Shown: in pieces, positions 1-8,769 of the stretch
Layout of the letters: each line of letters begins with the position of its first letter
Position numbering within the stretch: position 1 is the stretch's first letter
Source: Timonella corticicola
GTDB lineage: Bacteria; Actinomycetota; Actinomycetes; Actinomycetales; Cellulomonadaceae
Reading direction: 5' to 3'
Length of the DNA: 64,000 nt
Assembly: GCF_042683685.1 (NCBI RefSeq)
Contig: NZ_JBHUOP010000001.1
Span: 248,001-312,000 of the forward strand
Program-made: the position numbers and the translations under genes
The notes under the pieces: model-generated
The model's database searches: none
What the model saw: the letters and a program-made list of their open reading frames with translations, nothing else
What the model was told of the DNA's origin: nothing

Positions 1-410
1 AATCGGGCACCATCGAGGTCGCCCCATTGGCGTACATGCGCGGTCGCACCCTGAACAACGCGTTCGTGATCCTCGACGAGGCCCAGAACACGACAAAGGA
101 ACAGATGAAGATGTTCCTGACCCGTCTGGGCAACAACTCCAAGATGGTTGTGACCGGTGACATCACTCAGATCGACCTTCCGGGTGGAACCGTATCCGGG
201 CTACGTATCATCGAGGACATCCTTTCCGGGGTTGAGGATATCGAGTTCTGCCACCTCGGTGCAGGGGACGTTGTCCGACACTCACTCGTATCCCACATCG
301 TCAGTGCCTACGAGCGCTGGGATGTTTCCTCACTCGCGGGACATCAGCCTCGCACCAGTACACGCAGCGTGGCCCGTCACGGCGCACAGGAGAAAGGCAC
401 AGGAAATTGA
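1..410 (+). CDS. phoH: PhoH-family ATPase, C-terminal fragment
   Basis: The reading frame is open from the left edge, so only the C-terminal part is present. It begins with the typical PhoH stretch IEVAPLAYMRGRTLNNAFVI and continues with the Walker B-like LDEAQN and the motif VVTGDITQIDLP. PhoH-like proteins are cytoplasmic P-loop ATPases thought to act in RNA metabolism, and the gene usually sits directly before ybeY, as here. The last bases overlap the TTG start of ybeY by 4 bp (TTGA), so the two are probably translationally coupled. Family assignment is secure; the exact role of this protein is not. Confidence 0.93.
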   Translation, partial: SGTIEVAPLAYMRGRTLNNAFVILDEAQNTTKEQMKMFLTRLGNNSKMVVTGDITQIDLPGGTVSGLRIIEDILSGVEDIEFCHLGAGDVVRHSLVSHIVSAYERWDVSSLAGHQPRTSTRSVARHGAQEKGTGN

Positions 411-865
411 GCATTGAGGTCATCAACGAGTCGGACTACGAGGTCAATGAGGCTGAGTTTGCCGACCTCGCCAAGTTCGTCTTCGAGGCAATGCACATCC
501 ACCCCCTGTGCGAACTGTCCATCAAGTTGGTCGACACCGACACCATGAGTGACTATCACGTGCGGTTCATGGATATCGAGGGACCAACCGACGTCATGTC
601 GTTCCCGATGGACGAACTGGTTCCCGGCAGTCCCGAGGACCCAACCGAACAGGGTATGCTCGGCGACATTCTGCTGTGCCCAGCGGTTGCCGTGACCCAG
701 GCTCAGGCTGCAGGCCACTCAACCATTGAGGAACTGCTGCTGCTCACGACCCACGGCATCCTGCACCTACTTGGGTATGACCACCAGGAACCCGAGGAGG
801 AAAAGGAAATGTTCACACTCCAGCGCCACCTGCTGCTCACCTTCTTGGCCTCGAAACACTCATGA
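407..865 (+). CDS. ybeY: Endoribonuclease YbeY (rRNA maturation factor)
   Basis: A 152-residue protein with the YbeY signature THGILHLLGYDH, which supplies three zinc-binding histidines (H116, H120, H126), plus the upstream LGDILLCP strand. YbeY is a single-strand endoribonuclease in 16S rRNA 3' processing and 70S quality control. The start is the TTG overlapping the phoH stop. Its own stop overlaps the ATG of the next gene (ATGA), so phoH-ybeY-CNNM-era form a tightly coupled operon. Length matches the family. Confidence 0.95.
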   Translation: MSIEVINESDYEVNEAEFADLAKFVFEAMHIHPLCELSIKLVDTDTMSDYHVRFMDIEGPTDVMSFPMDELVPGSPEDPTEQGMLGDILLCPAVAVTQAQAAGHSTIEELLLLTTHGILHLLGYDHQEPEEEKEMFTLQRHLLLTFLASKHS

Positions 866-2214
866 ACCTCTTCAGCGATGCCCCGGTCGGCGCACTCATC
901 GTCTGCGCGATACTCGGTATCGCGCTCGCAGCGCTGCTGTCTGCGGGTGAGGTCGCCGTGGTCGGGGTATCGCGTGCAGCGCTCGCGGAAGCCAGCGCCA
1001 AGAAACCGGAGCGATCTAGACGACTGGCTCTGCTCGCGGAGAATCGGGCACAGGTTGCCGCGATTTCCTCGTTTGCCCGCATGGTTGCGGAGATGTTCGC
1101 GACTGCGTGTATCACGGTCACCTATGCCGCGTTTTTCGACGAGTGGTGGCTGGTGGTTCTCCTCTCGGTGCTCTCAAGCGTGGTGGTGGCTCTTTTGCTG
1201 GTGCGGATATCTCCGCGCACGCTTGGCCGCCACAATCCCGCAGGCGTGTTGTCCGCGCTGTCCTTGCTGTTGTTGGTCGTGTATCGAACGCTCAGATGGA
1301 TTGGTCCGCTGACCCGTGCAGCCCGTATTCCAACCGAGGTGGAGACCGAGCATCAACTGAGGCAGTTCGTCGAGCGGGTTGAGGACTCATCGATCATCGA
1401 GCAGGAGGAGCGCGACATGCTCCGCTCTGTGATCGAACTGCACGACACTCGGGTTTCCGAGGTCATGGTCCCGCGCATTGACATGATCACGATTGAGGCC
1501 GCGACGCCGCTCGCCAAAGCACAGAACCTGTTTGTACGTTCTGGCTTCTCCCGTGTCCCGGTCGTGGGCGAGTCTACCGATGAGGTGGTGGGTGTGCTGT
1601 TCTTCAAGGATGCGGCGCGCGTTCTGCTCAACTCCTCGGACCCGGACTCCAAGACCGTTGCAGATGTCATGCGACCCATCCGGTTCTACCCTGAGACCAA
1701 GCCTGCTGATGATCTTCTACGCGAGATGCAGGCAACCCATCAGCACATCGCCATGGCTGTAGACGAATACGGTGGCGTTGCGGGTCTGATCACGATCGAG
1801 GACATCCTCGAGGAGATCGTGGGGGAGATGGTGGACGAGCACGACACAGAGGCACCAAGCATTGAGGACTTGGGCGATGGCGTGTACCGCGTCCCTGCTC
1901 GGCTCTCACTCGATGGCCTTGGTGAGCTCTTCGACATCGAACTCGATGACCCGGACGTTGACACGGTTGCGGGTCTTCTCGCGAAGGCGCTCGGCAAGGT
2001 TCCGCTGGCGGGGGCGTCCGCGGAGGTCGAGCACCTACGAATCTCGGCCGACCAGTTTGCGGGCCGCCGAAAACAACTCATCTCGGTGCTCGTCGAAAAG
2101 CAAAGAACACACATTTCCGACGAGCCGGGTCAGTCCGGAGAACTCGTCACCCAACCAGCGGGGCAGTACCCGTCAGACCAGCGCGGCTCGGGCCGCGCAG
2201 AAAAGGATGCGTAA
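862..2214 (+). CDS. CNNM/CBS-domain membrane transporter (CorC/HlyC type)
   Basis: 450 residues. The first ~160 form a DUF21/CNNM membrane domain with several hydrophobic helices. A linker with the motif LRSVIELHDTRVSEVMVPR leads into a CBS pair (about 200-320, including VDEYGGVAGLITIEDILEEI), followed by a C-terminal CorC_HlyC (transporter-associated) domain (about 345-420). CNNM proteins are linked to magnesium/cobalt efflux; the historical label hemolysin is not meaningful here. The ATG overlaps the ybeY stop, and its stop overlaps the era ATG by one base. Placement between ybeY and era is the usual actinobacterial order. The substrate is not predictable from sequence. Confidence 0.92.
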   Translation: MNLFSDAPVGALIVCAILGIALAALLSAGEVAVVGVSRAALAEASAKKPERSRRLALLAENRAQVAAISSFARMVAEMFATACITVTYAAFFDEWWLVVLLSVLSSVVVALLLVRISPRTLGRHNPAGVLSALSLLLLVVYRTLRWIGPLTRAARIPTEVETEHQLRQFVERVEDSSIIEQEERDMLRSVIELHDTRVSEVMVPRIDMITIEAATPLAKAQNLFVRSGFSRVPVVGESTDEVVGVLFFKDAARVLLNSSDPDSKTVADVMRPIRFYPETKPADDLLREMQATHQHIAMAVDEYGGVAGLITIEDILEEIVGEMVDEHDTEAPSIEDLGDGVYRVPARLSLDGLGELFDIELDDPDVDTVAGLLAKALGKVPLAGASAEVEHLRISADQFAGRRKQLISVLVEKQRTHISDEPGQSGELVTQPAGQYPSDQRGSGRAEKDA

Positions 2215-3152
2215 TGGCGCAGAAAAACCAGCCACTGGATGTCGAACACCGCTCGGGGTTCGCGTGCTTTGTGGGCAGACCCAACGCAGGAAAATCGACC
2301 CTGACCAACGCGCTTGTAGGGCAGAAGGTCGCCGTTACCTCCAACAAGCCGCAGACCACCCGGCACACCATCCGCGGTATCGTGCACCGCCCCGACGCCC
2401 AATTGATCCTCGTGGACACACCGGGACTGCACCGTCCACGCACGCTGCTCGGTGAGCGACTCAACGACCTCGTGAAATCGACCCTCTCCGAGGTGGATGT
2501 GATCGCGTTCTGCCTCCCAGCAGACCAGAAGATCGGGCCCGGAGACCGTTACATAGCGGGCGAACTCGCCAAAATCAACGAGAAGAAACACCGCACACCA
2601 ATCATCGCGGTTGTGACAAAAGCGGACCTCGTGGATCGCGAACGCATGACCGAGCACCTGCTGGACGTGAACCAACTCGGAGACTTCGCGGACATCGTGC
2701 CGGTCTCAGCGCAGGACGGCTACCAGGTTGACACCCTCTCCGATGTCCTCGTCTCGCACCTGCCTGAGGGCGGTGAATTCTATCTCGACGGCGAACTCAC
2801 CGATGAACCGGAATCCGTGATGATCGCTGAACTCATCCGCGAGGCCGCACTCGAAGGCGTGCGCGACGAACTGCCGCACTCACTCGCCGTCGTAGTGGAT
2901 GAAATTAACGAGCGCGACAAGAAAAAAGACGGTATGCCCATGGTGGACGTACACGTGTCCTTATACGTGGAACGCGACTCTCAGAAGGCGATCGTCATCG
3001 GCAAGGGCGGCTCACGTCTACGGCATGTGGGGAGTCAAGCCCGTGCGGGAATCGAGGCATTACTCGGTGCTCGCGTGTATCTTGATCTTCGAGTAAAGGT
3101 CGCCAAGGACTGGCAGCGAGACCCGAAGCAGTTGCAACGCCTCGGATTCTAG
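2214..3152 (+). CDS. era: GTPase Era
   Basis: 312 residues. The G1 P-loop is GRPNAGKS (21-28), G3 is DTPG, and G4 is TKAD in place of the usual NKxD, a common Era variant. The C-terminal KH domain carries GKGGSRLRHVGSQAR for 16S rRNA 3'-end binding. Era assists 30S assembly, and clustering with ybeY fits that role. Translation is coupled to the preceding CNNM gene through the TAATG overlap. Confidence 0.97.
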   Translation: MAQKNQPLDVEHRSGFACFVGRPNAGKSTLTNALVGQKVAVTSNKPQTTRHTIRGIVHRPDAQLILVDTPGLHRPRTLLGERLNDLVKSTLSEVDVIAFCLPADQKIGPGDRYIAGELAKINEKKHRTPIIAVVTKADLVDRERMTEHLLDVNQLGDFADIVPVSAQDGYQVDTLSDVLVSHLPEGGEFYLDGELTDEPESVMIAELIREAALEGVRDELPHSLAVVVDEINERDKKKDGMPMVDVHVSLYVERDSQKAIVIGKGGSRLRHVGSQARAGIEALLGARVYLDLRVKVAKDWQRDPKQLQRLGF

Positions 3153-3172
3153 TCTGCCTGGATTTGCGGCTA

Positions 3173-3207
3173 TCCGTCCTGCCACGCATGCGCAATGGCA
3201 GGACGGA
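3173..3207 (+). terminator. Hairpin downstream of era
   Basis: A 12-bp perfect stem (3173-3184 with 3196-3207, TCCGTCCTGCCA arm) and an 11-nt loop lies just after the era stop. No T-run follows, so termination efficiency is uncertain. Confidence 0.5.
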
Positions 3208-3287
3208 ACACTTGCCAAAGCATGTGTCGTGCAAGCGCGTGAAGCGCGTGTGGGGCACGAGCCAAAGCACAAACGGAGGAAAGCCCT

Positions 3288-5381
3288 ATGACCAACCTGT
3301 CAGCGCCAACAGGCGCGATCGACACCCCACGCACGAGTCTGAAGGAGCGGTTCGCTTCGGTACCAGAGGGCGACTACGTTCGCGACGTACTCGCACTCCT
3401 GCTCTTTGCCACCTCACTGGTGCTCCCCACAAGCTATCTAGCAGCCGACGCCCCGCAAAAGGACGCGCTGTTCATCGGCGCGATCGCGATCTCCGCGATC
3501 GCACTCGTATTCCCGTATGCTGCCCGATTCGGCTTGCTTCCCGCCACCTGGACCGTCGCGCGGACCAGAGCTATACGACTCCTGCTCGCTGTCCCGTTTG
3601 TCTTGCTTTACCTGTGGTACGCGGTTGGCGCACACCTGTTCACCGACGACGCCCCTCTCGGGATTGGTGCGTCCTTCGCTCTCGCTGGGGCCGGCGTGGC
3701 GCTGAGCGCGCAGGCGCGCGCGAGTGAACTCGGCCCGATTGATCGTGACCGTAGCCCAGCCTCAACCGCACGCTTCTTCGCGCTGATCCTTGCTGCTCTC
3801 ATCGCTATTGGGTACATCGGGTCCGCCATATTCATCGCAACGCAGACGGACGGTAAAGCGACCGCACTCGTTTTGACCTTCATCCTCGTTCTTGCAGGTG
3901 GAGCTGCTGTCGCGGTACCTGCACTCGCGGCAGTCTTCAAGCACACGCGTGCCTGGATTTCGCTTGCCACCGGATATGCGATAGCGATCACGGCGTTCCT
4001 CTACCTCACCGCGAAGGACCCGGCCAGCGTTGTCCCGAAGTTTGAAACCGCACAGTTCTATGGGCCGCTGGCAACGCATCCTGTGGCACTGACCGTGGGA
4101 CTTGGGCTCTTCCTGTTCCCGGCTTTTGCAGCCGTGGTCTCCGCACCGGCCTTTGCACGGGTGGCACGCCGCAGCAGCGACCTCGAACAGCGTCTCGACC
4201 TCGCGGCAATCGTGCTACGCACGATGGCGCTTCTCGGCGCCCTGTTCGCACTTGTGCATGCAGGTTATGCAGTGCTCGTGCCCAGTGATGAACTACGCGC
4301 GTATGGTGACGGATTCCTTGCCGACAACATCGCGGCGGCGCTCACCGGTGTGGTCATCGTGGTTGTCGCGCTCATCGCGTTGCGTTCGTTCAACCGCAAC
4401 CCTGGCACATCACGTGCTCCCATCACCGTTGCGCTGGTGCTCTCGGCCATCCTCGCACTGGTTCTGAATGCGTTGTCACCGTTTACAGGCTTGGGTATCG
4501 GTCAACTACTCCTGCTCCTCGCCATCCCAGCGATCGGTGCCTACGCTCTCATCGGCAACAAGTCATCGCGTGATTTCTTTGCCGAAGCCTCCAAGACCCG
4601 CCCGGAACCACGACGCGACGCCTACGAGTGGACGGCGGCAAGCGTGGTGCCCCGAGCTGAGGTGCTTGCGGCTCCTGCCAACGGTTCCCCGGCAACACCA
4701 ACACGGGTCTCGTCAGCACCGGCTGGACGCCGCAGTGAATCCTTTGCTCCCGCTGGTGGAACCACAGGCGCTGTAGCTGCTGTCGCGCCAGTGAGCGGCG
4801 CTTCGCCAGACGTACCAGCGACGCGTTCCTCGGAGCAGCGCGAGGCCTCGGTTTCGTCCCCTGTGTCCGGTGACTCCGCGTTCTCTCCAACGACAGGCGG
4901 TGCCCCTGCTCTCTCCGAGCCAGTCGCACCTGGGGCCGCAGAACCAGCGCCGGTCGGCGTGACCCGCACGAGCATCCACCAGATGGGCGGCGAGAATATC
5001 GATTCGGTTCAGTCCGCGAGCCCGCACAGCGAGGCAACGCAGGTTATTGGAGAGGTCCCCGACGACGCAACGGTGACTGCTTCGCGTGTGGCCAACAGTC
5101 GCAACTCGGAAAGCGCTCCGACGGAGACCATCTCTCGAAGCGAGGTATTGGGACTCGAGGAAGCTACGACTGGATCCACCGTCTCAGCCCACGGCTATAG
5201 CGAGGCTGAGGCTCTGGACCCGGCAACACCGGCAATTGTCTTGGCGAAGATCGCGGAACTCGCACCAGAGTTACGCCCTGCGTTGGCCAAGAACCCGTCC
5301 ACCTACCCTGCGTTGATTGAGTGGCTCGGTCAACTCGGTGATCCGGCCGTGGACGCCGCACTCGCGCAACGCGGCCACTGA
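3288..5381 (+). CDS. Large multi-pass membrane protein with C-terminal LRV-like domain
   Basis: 697 residues, starting at ATG behind the strong ribosome site CGGAGGAAAG. Residues ~30-430 are very hydrophobic and predict about a dozen transmembrane helices. Residues ~440-640 are a low-complexity Pro/Ala/Ser/Thr-rich linker. The last ~60 residues (ALDPATPAIVLAKIAELAPE and onward) resemble the variant leucine-rich repeat found at the ends of several actinobacterial membrane proteins. No catalytic motif is visible and no function can be assigned. It stands alone between the era operon and leuA and ends at a strong hairpin. Confidence 0.82.
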   Translation: MTNLSAPTGAIDTPRTSLKERFASVPEGDYVRDVLALLLFATSLVLPTSYLAADAPQKDALFIGAIAISAIALVFPYAARFGLLPATWTVARTRAIRLLLAVPFVLLYLWYAVGAHLFTDDAPLGIGASFALAGAGVALSAQARASELGPIDRDRSPASTARFFALILAALIAIGYIGSAIFIATQTDGKATALVLTFILVLAGGAAVAVPALAAVFKHTRAWISLATGYAIAITAFLYLTAKDPASVVPKFETAQFYGPLATHPVALTVGLGLFLFPAFAAVVSAPAFARVARRSSDLEQRLDLAAIVLRTMALLGALFALVHAGYAVLVPSDELRAYGDGFLADNIAAALTGVVIVVVALIALRSFNRNPGTSRAPITVALVLSAILALVLNALSPFTGLGIGQLLLLLAIPAIGAYALIGNKSSRDFFAEASKTRPEPRRDAYEWTAASVVPRAEVLAAPANGSPATPTRVSSAPAGRRSESFAPAGGTTGAVAAVAPVSGASPDVPATRSSEQREASVSSPVSGDSAFSPTTGGAPALSEPVAPGAAEPAPVGVTRTSIHQMGGENIDSVQSASPHSEATQVIGEVPDDATVTASRVANSRNSESAPTETISRSEVLGLEEATTGSTVSAHGYSEAEALDPATPAIVLAKIAELAPELRPALAKNPSTYPALIEWLGQLGDPAVDAALAQRGH

Positions 5382-5398
5382 CAGCACGACACCTACCT

Positions 5399-5430
5399 AC
5401 GGGCGCCCGTTCTTTGGAATGGGCGCCCGT
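5399..5430 (+). terminator. Terminator before the leuA leader
   Basis: ACGGGCGCCC (5399-5408) pairs perfectly with GGGCGCCCGT (5421-5430); a few more pairs extend into the loop. A short T-containing stretch follows. It separates the membrane-protein gene from the leuA transcription unit. Confidence 0.7.
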
Positions 5431-5460
5431 TTGCGTGCCGAAAGATGTACAGTAGAAGAC

Positions 5461-5514
5461 GTGCATGGCATTAAGCGGGCTTTCCTACTCCTTCTGTGCC
5501 GCGACGAGGCTTAG
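5461..5514 (+). CDS. Putative leucine leader peptide of leuA
   Basis: A 17-codon ORF, GTG to TAG, encoding MHGIKRAFLLLLCRDEA. Four consecutive leucine codons, all different (CTA CTC CTT CTG, 5485-5496), stand directly before the 5' arm of a stable hairpin, the classic layout of a leucine attenuator. A -10-like TACAGT at 5448-5453 would place the transcript start at or next to the GTG, so the peptide may be translated leaderless. That the ORF is read is an inference; the Leu run and its placement are seen directly. Confidence 0.72.
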   Translation: MHGIKRAFLLLLCRDEA

Positions 5515-5571
5515 TAAGCCGGTCACTCGTCGCGGTGGTCGTTGTGCCGGCTAACAGGGGTTTCATCCCCT
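5498..5571 (+). promoter_or_regulatory. leuA leader RNA with pseudoknot (LEU-element-like)
   Basis: Stem 1 pairs CCGCGACGAG (5499-5508) with CTCGTCGCGG (5526-5535), 10 perfect base pairs. The loop contains AGCCGG (5517-5522), complementary to CCGGCT downstream (5547-5552), so a pseudoknot can form. A third hairpin, AGGGG with CCCCT (5556-5560, 5567-5571), lies before the leuA ribosome site. A conserved pseudoknot called the LEU element has been described upstream of leuA in actinobacteria; this arrangement fits it, but I cannot align it. The leader-peptide stop falls inside the stem-1 loop, coupling its translation to folding. Confidence 0.75.
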
Positions 5572-5607
5572 CCACAAGCCCAGAGCACCCACGAAGGAAA
5601 GCGAACA

Positions 5608-7377
5608 ATGAACGCTTTGACATCCGCACAAAAACCATCTGGAATGCCCGTACACAAGTACGTCCCGTTTCAGCAGCAGATCAAGGTTGATCTGCCAGAC
5701 CGCACCTGGCCGGACAAGGCCATTACCAAAGCACCTCGCTGGTGCGCAGTAGACCTGCGCGACGGAAACCAGGCACTCATCGAACCAATGGACCCTGAGC
5801 GCAAACTGCGTATGTTCAAGTTGCTGGTGCAGATGGGCTACAAAGAAATCGAGGTTGGATTCCCCTCCGCCTCGCAGACCGACTTCGACTTTGTGCGTCT
5901 CCTCATCGAGGATGGGCACATTCCAGACGACGTTGTCATCCAGGTTCTGACCCAGTCGCGTGAGCACCTCATCGCCCGTACCTTCGAGTCGCTCCAGGGT
6001 GCCAAGCAAGCCATCGTGCACCTGTACAACTCCACCTCGATTGTTCAGCGCGAGGTGGTGTTCCGCAAGGACAAGGCGGGCATCATCGACATCGCACTTG
6101 AAGGTGCGAAACTGTGCCGCAAGTTCGAGCACACCATCCCAGACACCGATGTGTACTACGAGTACTCACCGGAGTCCTACACGGGAACCGAACTCGAGTT
6201 CGCGGTTGAAATCTGCAACGCCGTCCTCGAGGTACTGGAGCCAACCCCTGACCGCAAGGTCATCATCAACCTGCCCGCAACGGTCGAGATGGCAACGCCA
6301 AACGTGTATGCCGACTCGATTGAGTGGATGAACCGTCACCTGGCCTTCCGTGAGAACGTGGTGCTCTCACTGCACCCGCACAACGACCGGGGTACTGCGG
6401 TTGCGGCTGCGGAACTCGGCTACCAGGCCGGTGCTGACCGTATCGAGGGGTGCCTGTTCGGGAACGGCGAGCGCACCGGAAACGTAGACCTCGTGACCTT
6501 GGGAATGAACCTGTTCTCGCAGGGAATCGATCCTGAGATCGACTTCTCTGACATCGACAACATTCGTCGCACAGCCGAGTACTGCAACCAGATCCCGGTC
6601 CACGAGCGGCACCCATACGCCGGGGACCTCGTGTTCACCGCATTCTCCGGATCACACCAGGACGCAATCAAGAAGGGCCTTGAATCGATGCAGACCAAGG
6701 CCGACGCTGCGGGCAAGACCGTGGACGACCTTGTCTGGGCGGTTCCGTACCTGCCGATTGACCCGAAGGACGTTGGCCGCTCGTATGAGGCGGTTATCCG
6801 CGTGAACTCCCAGTCTGGTAAGGGCGGCATCGCCTACCTGCTCAAGACTGAGCATTCCCTGGACCTGCCACGCCGCCTGCAGATCGAGTTCTCCCGCGTG
6901 GTCCAGAACGTGACAGACACTGAGGGTCGAGAAGTCAGCGGAAACGACATCTGGAACATCTTCGTGGATGAATACCTGCCTGCTGATCCCGCGAGCGAGG
7001 AACTGAGCAACTGGGGTCGGTTCGTGCTGCAGGGCACCCGCGTCAGCTCACATCATGGTGAGTCCGACACGCTCGAGGTGGACCTCACCGATAACGGCGA
7101 GGAGTTTACCCTTCGGGGCACTGGAAACGGTCCTATCGCCGCTTTCATTGCAGTTCTTGCAGGACATGGCGTGGACGTTAAGGTCTTGGACTACACCGAA
7201 CACGCACTGTCTGAGGGCGGCGATGCCCAGGCGGCGGCCTATGTTGAGTGCAAGGTCGGAGATGAGATTCTCTACGGTGTGGGTATCGACCCATCCATCA
7301 CGACCGCCTCGCTCAAGGCGATCGTGTCCGCGATCAACCGTGAGGGCCGTAGCCACCAGCCAGAGGTTCAGAACTGA
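5608..7377 (+). CDS. leuA: 2-isopropylmalate synthase LeuA
   Basis: 589 residues from the ATG behind AAGGAA. LeuA condenses acetyl-CoA with 2-oxoisovalerate, the first committed step of leucine synthesis. The metal-binding motif DLRDGNQ is at about 49-55 and the HPHNDRGTAV motif near 257. The C-terminal third is the LeuA allosteric dimer domain that senses leucine. Length matches the long actinobacterial/mycobacterial form. A longer upstream GTG/TTG start is in frame but would run through the leader hairpins and is rejected. The gene is monocistronic and flanked by strong terminators. Confidence 0.97.
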   Translation: MNALTSAQKPSGMPVHKYVPFQQQIKVDLPDRTWPDKAITKAPRWCAVDLRDGNQALIEPMDPERKLRMFKLLVQMGYKEIEVGFPSASQTDFDFVRLLIEDGHIPDDVVIQVLTQSREHLIARTFESLQGAKQAIVHLYNSTSIVQREVVFRKDKAGIIDIALEGAKLCRKFEHTIPDTDVYYEYSPESYTGTELEFAVEICNAVLEVLEPTPDRKVIINLPATVEMATPNVYADSIEWMNRHLAFRENVVLSLHPHNDRGTAVAAAELGYQAGADRIEGCLFGNGERTGNVDLVTLGMNLFSQGIDPEIDFSDIDNIRRTAEYCNQIPVHERHPYAGDLVFTAFSGSHQDAIKKGLESMQTKADAAGKTVDDLVWAVPYLPIDPKDVGRSYEAVIRVNSQSGKGGIAYLLKTEHSLDLPRRLQIEFSRVVQNVTDTEGREVSGNDIWNIFVDEYLPADPASEELSNWGRFVLQGTRVSSHHGESDTLEVDLTDNGEEFTLRGTGNGPIAAFIAVLAGHGVDVKVLDYTEHALSEGGDAQAAAYVECKVGDEILYGVGIDPSITTASLKAIVSAINREGRSHQPEVQN

Positions 7378-7432
7378 CGTCTGAGCTCTAGGTCCACCGT
7401 CTTGAGCGCTGGTGGGCGCCTGCCAGAACGAG

Positions 7433-7475
7433 AAAGGGGCGTGGAACCACACATGTGTGGTTCCACGCCCCTTTT
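7433..7475 (+). terminator. leuA terminator
   Basis: A 21-bp perfect palindrome (arms 7433-7453 and 7454-7474, core GGGGCGTGGAACCACACA) ends in a T-run. The symmetry would let it act in both directions. Confidence 0.85.
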
Positions 7476-7530
7476 TGCTATGCACCTGCCTTGTACCCTT
7501 CGCCCATCTGTCAGGTTTCGCGACCCACCT

Positions 7531-7574
7531 AAAACTGTCGTAGTTAGGCATGATGGCTCGCCACGACAGTTTTT
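7531..7574. repeat. Terminator-like inverted repeat
   Basis: AAAACTGTCGT (7531-7541) pairs with ACGACAGTTTT (7563-7573) around a 21-nt loop, followed by a T. A-run and T-run at the two ends would suit a bidirectional terminator, yet no gene adjoins it. Confidence 0.55.
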
Positions 7575-7676
7575 GACGTGGTCGCGGGCGAAGGAAGCGA
7601 GACGATATGCCCGCCCATTGCTGCGCACCTCCAGACGTGCTTTGAGCGCACTCATCATGCCCTGGCTGCTCTGAAC

Positions 7677-7736
7677 GTGTAGAAATTACTTCTCTGTGAG
7701 GGTAGTTGCCCCTCACAGAGAAGTAATTTTCTACAC
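7677..7736. repeat. Long inverted repeat, 26-bp arms
   Basis: Left arm 7677-7702 (GTGTAGAAATTACTTCTCTG and onward) is complementary to 7709-7736 apart from one bulged A; the loop is about 6 nt. It is more AT-rich than the surroundings and lacks a T-tail. It could be a terminator, an RNA-processing hairpin or a mobile-element end. Confidence 0.7.
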
Positions 7737-8026
7737 ATTGAGTCAAACGCACACTATCTCGCTAGCCAGATATGTCCTGACTACTGGTTCACGTGGGTGG
7801 CAGTGACTTTTCCCTCGGCTTGAAATATGGAGTATTTTCCAGTGAAGGCTTGTGGGCGTGAATACTCTATGGTGAGCAACTACGAGAAGGCATCCACCAT
7901 GGGTATGAGATCAGACGTGTTGTATCTGGACGTTTGGCCTGACTGGCGGGTGACGAGTGGTGAGGTTTTGTGAGGCTTGAGTGGATCGAGTGTGGGCAGC
8001 AGGTACTCAGGTGAGAGAATAGATGC

Positions 8027-8764
8027 ATGCCGCTGTACCGTGACGATGCCATCGTGATGCGCGCCCAAAAGCTCGGGGAGGCGGACCGCATCATCACGCT
8101 GCTCACGCGTGAATATGGAAAGGTCCGTGCCGTAGCCAAGGGCGTACGCCGAACCTCCTCGAAGTTTGGTGCCAGGCTCGAACCCTTCATGCACATCGAC
8201 GTGCAACTCAATGAGGGCCGCAACCTCGACATGATCACGCAGGTTGACACGATTGGCGCCTATGCCAAGGCGATCTGTGAGGACTACACCAAGTACACGG
8301 TCGGCGGAGCGATCCTTGAGACCGCGGACAGGCTGGTAGTCGCAGAACACGAGCCAAGCACGCAACAGTACTGGCTACTTGCGGGCGCGCTACGTACTCT
8401 CGCCGAGGGAAACAAACCACCGGAACTGATCCTAGACTCCTACCTCCTGCGGTCATTCGCGGTGGCGGGGTATGCACCATCTTTTGAGGACTGCGCGCGC
8501 TGCGGTGCACCGGGGCCGCACCGGGCGTATTCGCTGCCTCAAGGCGGTGCGGTCTGCCAAGACTGCCGTGCCCCAGGTTCGGCCTCGCCTGCGCCGCAGA
8601 CGTTCCAGTTGCTCTCCGCCCTACTGAGCGGAGACTGGGACGCGGCGTTGCGCACTGACGTGAGGACTCGTCGTGAAGCAAGCGGCCTTGTGGCCGCATT
8701 CTGCCAATTTCACCTAGAACGCACCATCCGCTCACTGCGCATGGTTGATCGAGTAGGACAGTAG
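8027..8764 (+). CDS. recO: DNA repair protein RecO
   Basis: 245 residues. The N-terminal OB fold opens with YRDDAIVMRAQKLGEADRII, typical of RecO. A zinc site is formed by CARC and CQDC around residues 157-185. RecO loads RecA onto SSB-coated DNA with RecR in gap repair. It ends 5 bp before uppS, so the two are cotranscribed, the usual actinobacterial arrangement. Confidence 0.96.
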   Translation: MPLYRDDAIVMRAQKLGEADRIITLLTREYGKVRAVAKGVRRTSSKFGARLEPFMHIDVQLNEGRNLDMITQVDTIGAYAKAICEDYTKYTVGGAILETADRLVVAEHEPSTQQYWLLAGALRTLAEGNKPPELILDSYLLRSFAVAGYAPSFEDCARCGAPGPHRAYSLPQGGAVCQDCRAPGSASPAPQTFQLLSALLSGDWDAALRTDVRTRREASGLVAAFCQFHLERTIRSLRMVDRVGQ

Positions 8765-8769
8765 ATCTC

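Larger units (their letters stand above)
7378..8026. other. 650-bp gene-free region between leuA and recO
   Basis: No credible gene. The region holds the leuA terminator and two further inverted repeats listed separately. A recO promoter should lie in the last ~150 bases, but I could not pick it with confidence. Confidence 0.6.

Noticed and set aside
3152..3290. Small ORFs between era and the membrane gene
   Set aside because: They overlap a hairpin and lack ribosome sites or recognisable sequence.
5465..5554. Alternative 29-residue leader ORF beginning at ATG 5465
   Set aside because: Contains only scattered leucines; the GTG-started ORF in another frame has four consecutive Leu codons and is the better leader.
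7048..7752. Minus-strand 234-codon ORF over the leuA end and the gap
   Set aside because: Passes through the leuA coding region, its terminator and the long inverted repeat; composition not protein-like.
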